From assembly GCA_963573305.1 (NCBI GenBank), contig OY754331.1, forward strand, positions 11,070,868 through 11,134,867: DNA of 64,000 nucleotides. The letters run 5' to 3'. Made by a program: the position numbers and the translations under genes. Positions 1 through 12,900 of this stretch are shown here, piece after piece; the first letter of the stretch is position 1; each line of letters begins with the position of its first letter. The notes below the pieces were generated by a model that was not told where the DNA came from, did not search any database, and saw nothing but the letters and a program-made list of their open reading frames with translations. The DNA comes from Pyrrhosoma nymphula (Eukaryota > Arthropoda > Insecta > Odonata > Coenagrionidae).

Positions 1-742
1 GCCCAGTACATTTACATCAACAGTTACAAAAAGAAACTGAATCCCACAGCAGACAATTGACAATACATCTACAATTGCACCTTTAATGCAAGAGATTTGT
101 TCCAAACAGGATTGTGCTTTTTAATACAGCTATTTTTACATCTGGAAAGAAGGATTTTAAAAAATTAAAGAGATAGATGAGAAGGAGATGATATTGGTGA
201 TTCTTTGGAATTCCTTGCAACGTGGACTCTGCAGTTGATCATCATCATGATTAGTTGCCCAAGTTTGACATTTACAAAGGCCCATAATCGGTAAGTTACC
301 ATTAGGACAGATGATAGGGACAATGCAAATAGTGGCCAGAGAAGATAAATATTTCGATCCTGCATCTAACATGAAGAATACCATGTATAAAATGGAATTT
401 ATAAAGCTAGTTGCGAGCTGTATCTCACTAAGGATAGAGGAAAGTACAACTTTATGCTAACCATATAATAATCCCAAAAAAATCACCCTATTTCATGACT
501 CAACTATAGAATGAGGGTAAGTTTTCATCTGCTGAAAAAAGCTAGAAATTTCTTGACTTGCACTTGAGCAGATACATATTGTTCAACATGCTTAAATAGT
601 TGTTAAGGGAGAACAGAATTAATAGTTCTCAACAAAAGTTTCTGCATCACATTTCTCCATCTCAAAACCTTAATCAAAGTACATCGAATACATTTTTTTT
701 TCATGTTAAGTATATGAGGTTATAGCAAAATAATATGCCAAC
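1..742. other. kst intron 13, partial
   Basis: AT-rich sequence with no open frame resembling the next spectrin-repeat segment on the minus strand and no recognisable repeat. Confidence 0.7.
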
Positions 743-943
743 CTGATATGCCTCTGCTGCATCCTCGAGCTGCTTCTTCCTCAACAAAGCTAATTCCTCT
801 AATCTTTTCCAATGGGCTCTCAAACTATCAATTCGAGCTCCAATTTCCGTGGACCTTGGATGACCTTCCTTTATTAACAGCTGACCAGATTCACAAACTC
901 GTTCACACTTTTGCCTCCGAGACTTCATTTCATCAAGAAGGGC
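743..943 (-). CDS. kst: kst coding exon 13 (residues 650-716), last exon in window
   Basis: Acceptor CATTTTAG, then ALLDEMKSRRQKCERVCESG and LRKKQLEDAAEAYQ; donor GTTGGC. The reading frame must continue in an exon left of position 1. Confidence 0.96.
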
Positions 944-3900
944 CTAAAATGTAGAAAAGGACATAATAATATTGAACGGATAGTGAGCCACAAAGAAAAA
1001 TCATTCAAACAAAAATAAAAAAATTCTTAGAAGAAGAAAATAAAATACAGAAGCAAAGGATTTCCTTCAAATGATACAGATTCCAAAAAAGCATGACGCT
1101 GGGCTTAAGAAAAAATACCAACAGATTCTGATTGATGGCAAAAGTATTATTCAAGCTCTGTTTTCTGGACAGAATAAATTTTGACTAATAATGCGATTCA
1201 TTAAAATTAACTCAAATAAATATTTCATGAAAGTATATGAGTTCATTTATCAACTATGCCAAAACATTTAAGTCATAGCTTTTCCCACAAATACTTTAAC
1301 CAGAGGGAAATAATGGTTTTTAAAATTTAAAGGAAATACTGATATAGCGGCTAATTTTCTTAAAATAGTGTTCCTTTTTATTAAAAGTAAGGGAGGCAAA
1401 GTAAAAAATAAAATCCAAGACAAAATTTACCAAATTTTACACCACAATGTGCACAAAGCATATTCTAAGAAATTATAACTTGAATAAAACAACACAATTT
1501 AGACAAACAGGCATGACATATAGGTACATAATCCAGCCAACATTTATGAAATGAAGATAAGTATTGGTGTAGGGCAACGTGAAAGAAAGGTGAAGAAATA
1601 AAGAGGGTGGTGGTGAAGCTTAGGAGAAGTAAAAGATGCCACAGTTGAGGCCATTGACCAAAACTTCTTCCTTCTAATCATTCCTTTAATATTTTCACCA
1701 ACCTCTTCCTCACCAAAATCTCTAATCCCTTATTTCTCAATTCCTTAAACCCCGCACCCAACCTTTCAACGGCAGAAATTAAAGCCTCAAGAAATCTTAC
1801 TCCTCCGAATACATCAATGAAGCTCATAGACAGCTCTCTGACCCCACTTCCTAAGCCCTCATTTCCCATGACCCTAAACCTAAATTCCATGAAGATATCA
1901 TCTCTCTCCTTCAGGACAAACGTCCCAAGGAAGACCTTACCAACAATGATATTTCTCGGCTTTTTCCTCCTCATCCCAGCACTCCCCACTTTAATTTCCC
2001 TCCCAAAATCCATAAACACATCTCTGCTTTTGTGAACCATTACCTTCAGTCTCTAATCCTTTTCCCACCTATCTTCAAAAGAGGAATAAAGAAAACAACA
2101 CTGGTACACTCCACACTTTTAGTAATCAGCCGACCATGGTTTCAGCCCATTATGCCATCAACAGGGCAACATTTCCGCTTGTCTTCATTTGTCCGCAACA
2201 TTTCCGGAGGTTGGGGAAGGGTGTTTTTGGAAGGGGAAGACAACCATTCATTGTTAACTCGTAGGCTTAAGCGGAGCCGTTGAGATGGCAGTGAAGGCTT
2301 TTCGGGCTTTCTTTCGCATACTTCCACTGTCGTTCATCTTCTCTCTTCATTCAGTGACTTCTGAGCTGAAGAAGATAGCTGCAATGCTATGGAAACTGTC
2401 ATCAACAACTATGGAAGTACGTGGAAGAAAGCCTGAAAGGCCTTCAAATGGTCAACAGAAAGTAAAGTTGCATGATTAATGGTGTTCTTCACTGTGAGAT
2501 TGTGGATGAGCTTAAGGACACACTTGGCATTAAAACCATTCCTGATAGCTATGGTAACAATTGTCATAAGCCCTTCGTTGTAATTAAAAACTGACATAGG
2601 AACCTTAACTAATTATAAGTATCCTAAAAAATCATGGATTTTAAAGCATCTGCTTTATGTCCACGATTGTGTACTGAATCATATGGGATAATTATATCGG
2701 AAAAGGTTTCCTTTCATTCTTCAGTATTTCCTACATCAAAGATACCTACCTGGATCGCCTCTTTTCCACCCCCCTCCTTAAGGATTCTTACATCATAATG
2801 GCCACCATTGATGTTACCTCCCACTGCACAACAATCTCGCATGCCGAAGGGCTATCAACCATTTGCCATCATCTTGATACACGCCTTACCACTCGTATTC
2901 CTCATTCCAATTTCCCAATTGACCTGTCCCACTTCATCCTGACTCACAACACCTTCTAATGACCTCTTTTACCTCAAAACCAAGGGCTACGCCAAGGGAA
3001 GTTAATTCAGCCCTTCCTATGCCAACCTATTTCTCGACCTTGCCGAAGAGTCCTTCTTTTCCTCACACCCCTTAAAACCCTTGCTCTGGCTTCAACACAT
3101 AGTTGACTATTTCGTTCTTTGGTCCCCGGATGTTGATCACTTAAATTCCTTTACTCCCTTCCTCAATGAATTCTCCTCTGCCTCCTTCACCTCCCACATC
3201 TCCTCTTCCCTTGTAAACTTCCTTTGTGTTCACATCACCGTCCAACCACCACTTCAGTACCTCCGTAACATCAAACCCACCAACAAATACAAAAAAATAA
3301 GTATATGCAGTTACAGAATGATTAAAAATTCTATCATATCATTTATTTGACTAAAAGAAAATTTAGAAAAAAATGTCTGTAGGGTGGGCACATTTTCACT
3401 TGAAATAATGAAAAAAAATGGCAACACAAAACTTCATCACATTAAATTACATACACATATAAATGACTTCATACAAAGAACATCGAAATGAACATATACG
3501 ATTCAATCAAAACTACCTGGTACTTTGACTAGAAGTATGAGGATACCACCAGCAGTCATGCAAAAGAAGTAAATCAATGAAAATGAGTCATAAATATGTA
3601 TGTTGTCAACCAATTAAGCTACCTAACTTTTAAGGACAACTACCAAAGGCAGCTCAATAAAGCACCAACCACTTTAGATATTTAATCATCATAAATGATG
3701 ACATAATAAAAAAATAAATTTACTTCTAAAACTACATTACAAATTTAATGTAGAATAGACCTCTCTTTAATACAATTAGATTTAGCATTATTTTTGTAAA
3801 TGTGCTCATGAATTTTTCCATATTTCTGTATACTATTTATATCTTCAAACATCTTTTAGTTAGCGTCTGGTTTTTTTAGAAATTCCCTGCCCATGATACC

Positions 3901-6900
3901 CACCATTCTAATTACGTTATTGTAATTTTTTTTAATAATTTAAAATTATCAGAGCGTATGTCTTCTTGTGAATTTACTCTCCATGTTCTCTCTTGTATTA
4001 TTCCCACATCAGAATGAATGGAGGTTTTTTTTAGCTATCTGGTAGTTAACATTTATCTTTAGAATTTAATGTTAAAAATACACTTTTTTGCTTTACAATA
4101 AATGATTACTTGTTTAGCTCTGACTGAAAGCAATGAATATCAATAGCTCAACATTAAACAAGGAGTCAAGCCAGAAGAGTTCAAATAGCCAGCAATAAAT
4201 GTAAGCTTTTAGCCCAGTAAATTACTTTAGTGGCAAATCACATTTGGGAGAAAATCACCCATATTGAAGCCTAAGGTTAGGGCATATCTAATTGGAGTTT
4301 TTTCAATGCACACCTTACATTTTGTCAGTTAACGTTAGCTACTGGGTGTTACTTTTTGTCTTAACTGGCAAAACAAAACTCTAGATACATTAAACCCTCT
4401 ATTATATGCACTTTGATTTTACATTACTCTCGATTTTGCGTAGTGACATTAAGGTCCAGCTGGGAAGCACATGGTATTTCAAAGGTAAACTCTTGATTTT
4501 TACATAGTTTATCAATTTAATGTAGTGTTTTGTTTTTACAGTCATACTTTGGTCCCTATGCTCAAATTTTCTTGTTTTTATATAGTTTTGCAATACTTTC
4601 CACTGATTGTGAGCAAAGCTATTGCAAATGACAGCCAACCCCAGCATGTTAACAAGCATATCTAATTATGTACTCCATTTTCCTGTAAAATACCACACTA
4701 AATGATCAGTCTTCCAAAATAGATAACATTATTTCAGTAGTTATTACAAGTATGTCATAATCCATGTCGGAATGATATGCCCTACATTTGGAGATTCATT
4801 ATTTTAGTTCGGTTTTACCATAGTTAGGGTCATGATATTACAAAGCCTTATGTGTCGACGATACGACGTTTGATATATTGCTCTTCAATGTCACAGAAGC
4901 AATCAAAACGATGTAACGTATATGCCTGAATATGCATCTCATTTTTGGCCAAATATCGGTAGTCAAAAGGGGGAAGGGGAGATATTTCATGCATGAAAAG
5001 AGAAAACCACTCAGCAATTATGTTGCTAATGGTCCAAAATACGGAGAAAATACGCTAATACAGCTCATATCAGTAAAAGATTAACTATATTATGAATAAT
5101 TAACTAAAAGGTTTTTATTGTATAGTTAATCTTTGTTCATGCCAATGTTGCTATGGTGCTACAGCCATATGGCAACTCCGTACCTTATTCAATTCACAAT
5201 GCATCAGCGTCGTAAATATTTTTCCACTTGAACTTAGGTACCCACCGAAAACAGAACAGCAACATTGCTCACACATTCAACCACATTTCTAAAAATTTAC
5301 AAACTATTTTTATCATATCATTAATATTCCATCATGACAATGTTTCCATTGATCTAAAATGCCAAGGAAAAGTCATATGCGACCAGCGATACAATTGCAT
5401 CTTGAATATTTTACCTCCCATTAGATCTGCAGATACACTGACCAAAAATGGCCAACATTATCTTTTATTTAAAGAAGATTAATTCAAAGGAAACTCGTGG
5501 TGCAAGAGTAAATATGGCTAGAAATTAGATATCCATTTCCCCAAATAGAGACGATAAATTGGAGAGGGGGAGAGGCTTATATTCCGAGGGAGGCTATATT
5601 TGGACAAGTATGGTATATATCAACCCTAGCACTGCTTGTAATAATATAATCGGTAATTAATAATAATACTTAGGGAAAAGCTGGGTAGTACAGACCATCT
5701 GGGGTAAAATTTGCCCTCAGTAGAGAGCAATGGGGATGACTTTAGCCTGTGAGTGAAGTCGCTTTATCATATTTGATGCGGTGGTGACTTTCAAGTGATT
5801 ATTTTGGGGAAAAGTTGCGTCTTATATGCCGTCAAATATGTTCAGTTGTTTCGAGAACATTCAGTGCCAGAATGTTCACTTCCAGACTTTTAAGGAGTGT
5901 GAACAAATACAAACAGTAGAATATTCGCGACTTTTCTCGAACAAATGCCAGACAGAATAATGTATCGAGATCACTAGAATGGCCGCGACTTTTCTCGTAG
6001 GTTAGCTATATATGTGCCAGGCAGAAACGTATAAAATACGATGACGCGGACGCGCGCGCTTGCTACATAAGAAAGTACAACTACTCGATAACTCGACTCA
6101 GAGTCGACTGACGACTGACGCACCCCCCATATTTATCCGCCACTGAGGGCATATAGTATGTATAAATAATGCCCATGCTTTAATGGCATTGGAGCTGTCA
6201 GATAAAACACTGTATCCCAGTGCTTTCCATTTTCAATTTTAACAATCAAGAGCTTAAAGTTCTAGAAGAAAAATATAATACAGCTTGAAATGGTAATCAA
6301 ACTTAAGGGGGAGATATAAAGGTAACTGACAATATAACTTTAAGAGTGTAATGGATTTGGCATATTCAACTTTACTACTTTTATTTTATATATATGTTGC
6401 TGACCATTTGCTCAGTTCTAAGAGTACTACAAATCACTTGAGTCTACGATACCTTGTGCTTTTGCTGCAAGCTGAGCACTGCACGGAGATCCTTAGCTGA
6501 AATTCCTGCTTTACAAACACGTTGCCTTTCTATCACCCAAGCCTCCTCTTCTTCCTGGTCTTGTGCGAATTGAAAGAAGTTGCGTGCATCCTCTAATCTG
6601 GCACGGCGGGCTTTGCTTTGCTCCAGCAATCTGTAAAGAGAAAATATATGTAGTACTTTCTGAACTTCATGAGGTAGACCCATAAACATAATGCTAAAAT
6701 TTGACTTAACAAATACATAGTCGACTCTGACAAATGATCATCTCTTGGAATGAAAAAATATTTTATACAGCAGCTTTAAAAAATACTACCAATAACATGT
6801 TTCCATTAAATATTTATTCTTTTTTATTCAACAAATATCAACAATACCAGGGGGCCTTCTATAATACACAAAACTTAAGTTGGAAGGAGGAAATTTCACT

Positions 6901-9900
6901 GGGCTTGGAATAAAGAAATCTCACATCCCATGTACTTAACATTGTTCGTGTACTAAACAGATTAAATCTCCTCCTTACATGCACCAACTATCAAATCTGA
7001 ACTTCCAAATAAGAACTTAAGGTAGCCAATTGTACACATTCTCCATGATATATCCGGATTTCTAATACACCATAGGCTTTCTACGAAAAGTTTGAAATTT
7101 TTTCAAATGTCCAAACATTTGACTCTTAAAACTTCTTCGTTCAAATAATTGGATGCATTCAGCCAAGGGAGCAGCTCCAGAGCTGTATTTTTACACTTGG
7201 AAGAATGGAGGAAATTTTTTGGATATGACAAAAATCAGTGATACAAAAAAAAAGGTGGAAGTCCCACTTCAGAATTATAGAACTTAATGAGAAAATCATA
7301 ATCATTAGTTTATATCCCCTGCACAAAATAATGTCTGATTTTACCAAATATACAATTTAGGCATTTATGATACAATGCAGGCATGTCTATTTTTAATATC
7401 GTTTGAGGTTTGATACATGAAAATTTATCACTGATGGTTTTCATTCATTCCGTCTAAGAACTAACGAAGATTGTAACCAAATGAATAACAATATCTATGT
7501 TACATCTGGGAATGAAATCTGTAGCCATATTTTTCAGCTTCTCTTTTTTCTTCACAGAAACTCGTAGAAAAATCACCCCGAGTCTCATATGGCCTGTCAA
7601 GGTCAGCTTCACCATAAACAAAATCAAGGGTTATAGAAGATCTGTCACCAATACTAGAGTACCTTTTATATGCCCAAGATATATATGTACATTTTCACAA
7701 TCAGTAGGTAGCCAATCCGTTACAAGCAAGAAAAATGTGGTAATTTGAAATTGTTGAAAATTTCAAATATTTAAAAGCTAATTAGTTTTACAGCATCTGT
7801 AGTGGTAGGCAGTCGCCGATCACATTCATGGAGACTGTTACAGGAGATTAAGCACACTATAAATAACATAAGTAGAGGGCGTACTAGAGTTCTAAGAAGA
7901 AAGGCATCGAAAAAAGTCCTTTTTTCAAATCAAATATCCTAATTTTCATAGAAAGAGAGCTGACAGCCATACGCATATTGCAAGACGCCGTCTCTCGCTC
8001 AAGTCCATTTCATTTCCCTCCCGCACTTTGTGTCTAATGGAATGACATTGTTTTCCATTGTAAGCAAATAAAACCATTAAAATAAATTTTACAAATTCTA
8101 TAAATTTTGAGATAATATAGTAACCTTTTGTATGCGGCAGCTAGCCTCTCAAGGTGTGCCTGCAGCAATGGAGCCTCCTTATGACCCTGAGCTAAAAATG
8201 CCTGCCCTTGCCGTTGTAATCGACTCTGTGTTTCACCAGCAGCCGTTGCTTGAAGCTCCGTTAAACTGTGCTTCTGCAAAAGGTCTTCCACTCCCAGAAG
8301 ATGCCCTCCAACATCAACAGATTGAAACTCGACCTTTGATAAAAAAGGGAAAGAAATAAAAGCAAATAATGAACAATGCGTTAACTGCCAATCTTGCTCA
8401 CCGAGCAATTTTAGCCAAGTCATCAAATGTTAATATTTCATATTGACACCACAAAACTGGATTAGCGTGACATACTTCCTCCACCATGAAATAAAACAGT
8501 AGTTTTCATTCCACATTTCTACTTCTGCCCATTACATACAGTGGTGCTTAGGTTCTGAAACCGAGGTCAGCATAGTAATATAATGAAGTGTGCAGATTAT
8601 TGCAAAGTTAGTTTTTAAGTGATAATTAAACTACCCCACAGAGCTATGTTCAAAGGATTTGCAACAATTGCATCCATTGCTATGATCTTTCAAATGGACT
8701 TGAAATATAAAGGGCTGATGGGTTTATACTGCTTAATAATAATTTCTCTATAGGTAACAGCTTTTGCCAATTACTACCTGTTCATTATATTTGGACAACA
8801 CACACAACCATGCCCTGGATGGGGAAAAATCACCCAGGCGAGACACCCGCGACCTTTAGAACGTACGCGAGAACGTTACCAAACGTTTCTTCTGCGTATA
8901 TTGCTCCATTCATCGCCTTTCATGTTCAATGATGTGTTCTAATATTCCCTTACGTCTTTGTCTTAATTTCTTCGATATTTTGAAATGTAATTTACTTTGA
9001 GTAACATATTTATTTGAGAATAATTTTCTTATTTATTTTCAAAATGACGTCTAATATTTTTATTATTTTTTCAGTATTTTCATCTGAACTATGTATTGTT
9101 GACATATTGTCACCTATTTTATCCATTTTAGCAAGAAAAACTGACGTAACTGAGGGATCAGCGTAACTCAAAACGACAAGTCAAGGTATACTTGAATACC
9201 AACTTTTTTGTCTGTTTCTTTCTGAAGTTATTTATCCAAGTCAGGCTGAAATTCAAAGCCTAAAGTGTGCTCCCAAAATAAGTAAACTTGTAACAATATT
9301 TGTTGCAGAAATAATAATAATGGATATTGTACACAGTCAGTGTAGGGGTGCAAAATACCACGCCAAAGAGTAGAAATTAACCAAGAAAAACATCAATTGG
9401 CTTGACTGGAGTTCAAACCCAGATCTACCAATTGCTGGTCAGGTTCATTAGCTAGGTTTACTATCAAAGACATCTAACATCTCACTACCAGGGCAGCTTC
9501 AGATTAAAGGCACTAATAAATGTGTTATGTATGCAGATGATGTGAGTATTAAGACATCTAGTAAACATAAACGTGACATGGTGGTATCTGGTAAACTGTT
9601 GTTGAAATGTATGACTGATTGGTGTGAAGGCAATAATTTGGTCATAAACATTGAAAAAACACAAGCAATGATATTTTCTACATCGCATTGCATATTTGAC
9701 ATTCACTCTACTCAGAAAAATGGTAACCATTTCAATACTGTTAATTATTTTAAGTTCTTAGGACTCCATATTTATAATAACCTAAAATGGAATTTCCATG
9801 CTATGTTCTTAACCCTTCAACGACGAGCGACGTAGTCACTACGTCGGTCACGAACTTCACATGCCGTCGAGCGACGTAGTGACTACGCCGCGGCGATTCC

Positions 9901-12900
9901 ATTTCAATCAGTGGAAAACCAGCGGTTCCATTTAAATCTCCTCCGACCTACGAGATGGGATTCATTTAATACTCCTCCGGGCTTGAAGGGTTAATTAAAA
10001 AGCCAAATTCTTTGTTCTACTTGCTATCCATTGTAAGACAAACAGTAAGCCAAAATATTTTGATAATGTTATACTATGGATTATTTTACTCAAGAATGTC
10101 TTATGGTATAGTATTGTGGGGACTGCCGTCTCACCTTCTCAGTGTATTGAAAATTCAAAAAAAGATGGTAAGAATGATGCGTAAACAAAATTATTCAGCC
10201 CACTGTCAACCTCTTTTCAAAAAATTAAAAATTTTATCTGCTCCTTGAGTATATATTTATCATGCTGTATTACTTGTAAAACATAATAGTGATGATTTTG
10301 AAATGAACAATGATATCCACTCGTATAATACCAGACAATGTAGCGACTTACATGTAAAGCCAAGCAATTTATCCATGGCATCAAATGGTCCAAGGTCTAT
10401 GTGTGTAAAACTATACAATAACCTACCTGAATGTATTAAAAAAGAAGAGAGAGTACCAACATTAAAGAAAATGGTACGCGAATACCTGACTCTCAAGTGT
10501 TTTTATAGCGTCAAAGAATTCTTTAACTTTTAATGATTTATTTTTTTTAACTCTATAATTATTACTTGTATTTGACATGTCCTATGCACTTGCCAGTATT
10601 ATTACTGTGTATTGTGCCTCTTGGATGAATAAATACATTATTATATTATATTATTATTACTAAGGTGAATTTATGAGGGGTTTATCTTCAACAGACCATT
10701 ACTTTTCTGGCACAATTATAACTACAACACAGGGTCCGATGGTGAGAAAATCTAGTTAAGCAAATTTCCACACCTCGGAGTGTTCATGGCTCCAGATATG
10801 TAACGTTTCCCATAATTTGTTTTCATCAATTATTTTTTTAAGTTCCCACCTATTATTCCACTCTCCAATGCATATTTTTTGCATATTAGGAATTGGTGCA
10901 TAATGAGAATTCCTAGAGAACTCACCTCCTATCAAAACATTTAATGCATCAACTAGCAACATTTTTTCTCATTTTTTTACCACTATAATGGGCCGATCAC
11001 ATACTGAAATTTCACCGATTTTCTTTAAGTTTAAAAAGATGCCCAGACAGCACAAACTTGGAAATATTACTGTATTACAGTCATTTTACAATCGTATTAC
11101 AAAAATGGGGTATTCGTATTCCAATTGTATTACAATCGTAATACTGTGTCAAATGTCCGCTAATACAATTGTATTACTAGGAGTATTACAGAGCTAAATT
11201 ACAATTGTTTTACAAATTGTATAACGATGGTATTACAAAGCCAAATTACAATAGTTTTACAAAATGACGAATTTCTTTCGTAACTACCCACGTGGAAATT
11301 TCTTGCTCTGTAACTGGAATGGAACTGGTCTGTATGTTAAAATTTGGCCCTACTTCAAAACGTTGATCATCAATCTAGAAAATTCCTGTGTCTTTGGCAA
11401 TGAAATTTTTATTTATGGAGGCAAAATTGTAACCATCGAAATAATTTTCTTTCCTGGATACCAAAATAAAAATATCATATAGTTAAATTAATATTTCCGC
11501 ACTATCAGAAATTCACTGACAATATGCGATGTGCATTACTTCTACCTAGTGCCTACCTAACTAACTTCGCATGTCTCGACATGTATAACGTCTATCGATG
11601 TTTACTCGCAATTGAAAGTTGCATTCCCAGAGAGTCTTATATATGTGGCCATTTCCGTGCGTCAAAGTGACTTCGAGAACTAATTTTTAAATGTCAATGC
11701 CGTTATATTTCGAGGAAATACCATCCAATTATACGATAACCGTTACAAGGCTTTAATTACTTGAAACCTATGTTGCCACATAGGATGACTACAAAGTCAA
11801 TATTAATGAGAACAAACTAGATTATTTCCATAAAACATACGTTTGTTTACATTTGAATGAAGACGAAAGTTATCCAATTGTATTACAATCGTAAAATTTC
11901 CGGTAATAACTTTGTATTACAGAGCCTAATTACAATCGTTTTACAAACTGAAATATGGTGGTAATACAGAGCCAAATTACAATAGTTTTACAAAACAGAA
12001 TCTCTTTCGTATTACCTGCGTGGTATATCTAAGCTATCAATGTAGTGTTTACTCGATCTCCGAATTGTTTGCAAGCTTCCCATTTATGCCAAATTTTCGG
12101 TCAAAGGATGATCCACAGGTTAGCATGCGATGAATGTTTGGAAGTTGAATGGCAATTAATGGCAAAATATCTTGATTTTACCATGATTTGGCGATAGTAG
12201 CTCGTGATAAAGCGTCCACAGCAAAGATTATACCTAGTATTCTTGGATTACACATAACAAAGGTAATACATACGTATCATACGCAGTACGCATTATGCTG
12301 GACAAAAGAAGTACATAAACACCTAATGCGCACGAAGCCTTGTATTATTTTCGGCCTTACAATTGTAATACAATGGGTTTACAAATTGTATATTCCTGGT
12401 ATTTTGATGCCGTATTACAATAGTATTACCAATGATTTGTTCAAAAGATGCTGGAATACATTTGTATTACAAATTTTTTTCCAAAAATTATACAATTCGT
12501 AACTATACAAGAGATTTACCATTTGTATACCAGCAGCTGTGCTGTCTGGGTGTTTTGTTGGAAACTAGATAATTGGTATAATTATGTTCCAAATAAGTAA
12601 ATGAGCTAAGTAGGCAATTACACTCCAAAGAAATGTAAAGAAAACAATTGAACATTGTAGAAGAAATCCATGTTAAAATAAAATAGGTAATCTCCATGCA
12701 TCTAATGTGATGGGCTTAAAATGCATTTGATAAACATAGCATAAAACAATGACACTTTGAACAAATTCCGGAGTCATAAAGGTTTCACAGCAAAGCAGTT
12801 TGCAAAACTGAACTCTATTCCCTATCATCTCCTTTAAAAACTCTCAAATAGCTAAATATTTCATGTACCACACCAACCTCGGGAAGAAATGATTTATGAT

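Noticed and set aside
157..384. Minus-strand frame as the next kst exon
   Set aside because: Sequence does not resemble a spectrin repeat and lacks suitable splice borders.
9405..9430. B-box-like GTTCAAACC
   Set aside because: No A box or cloverleaf at the right distance; not a tRNA.
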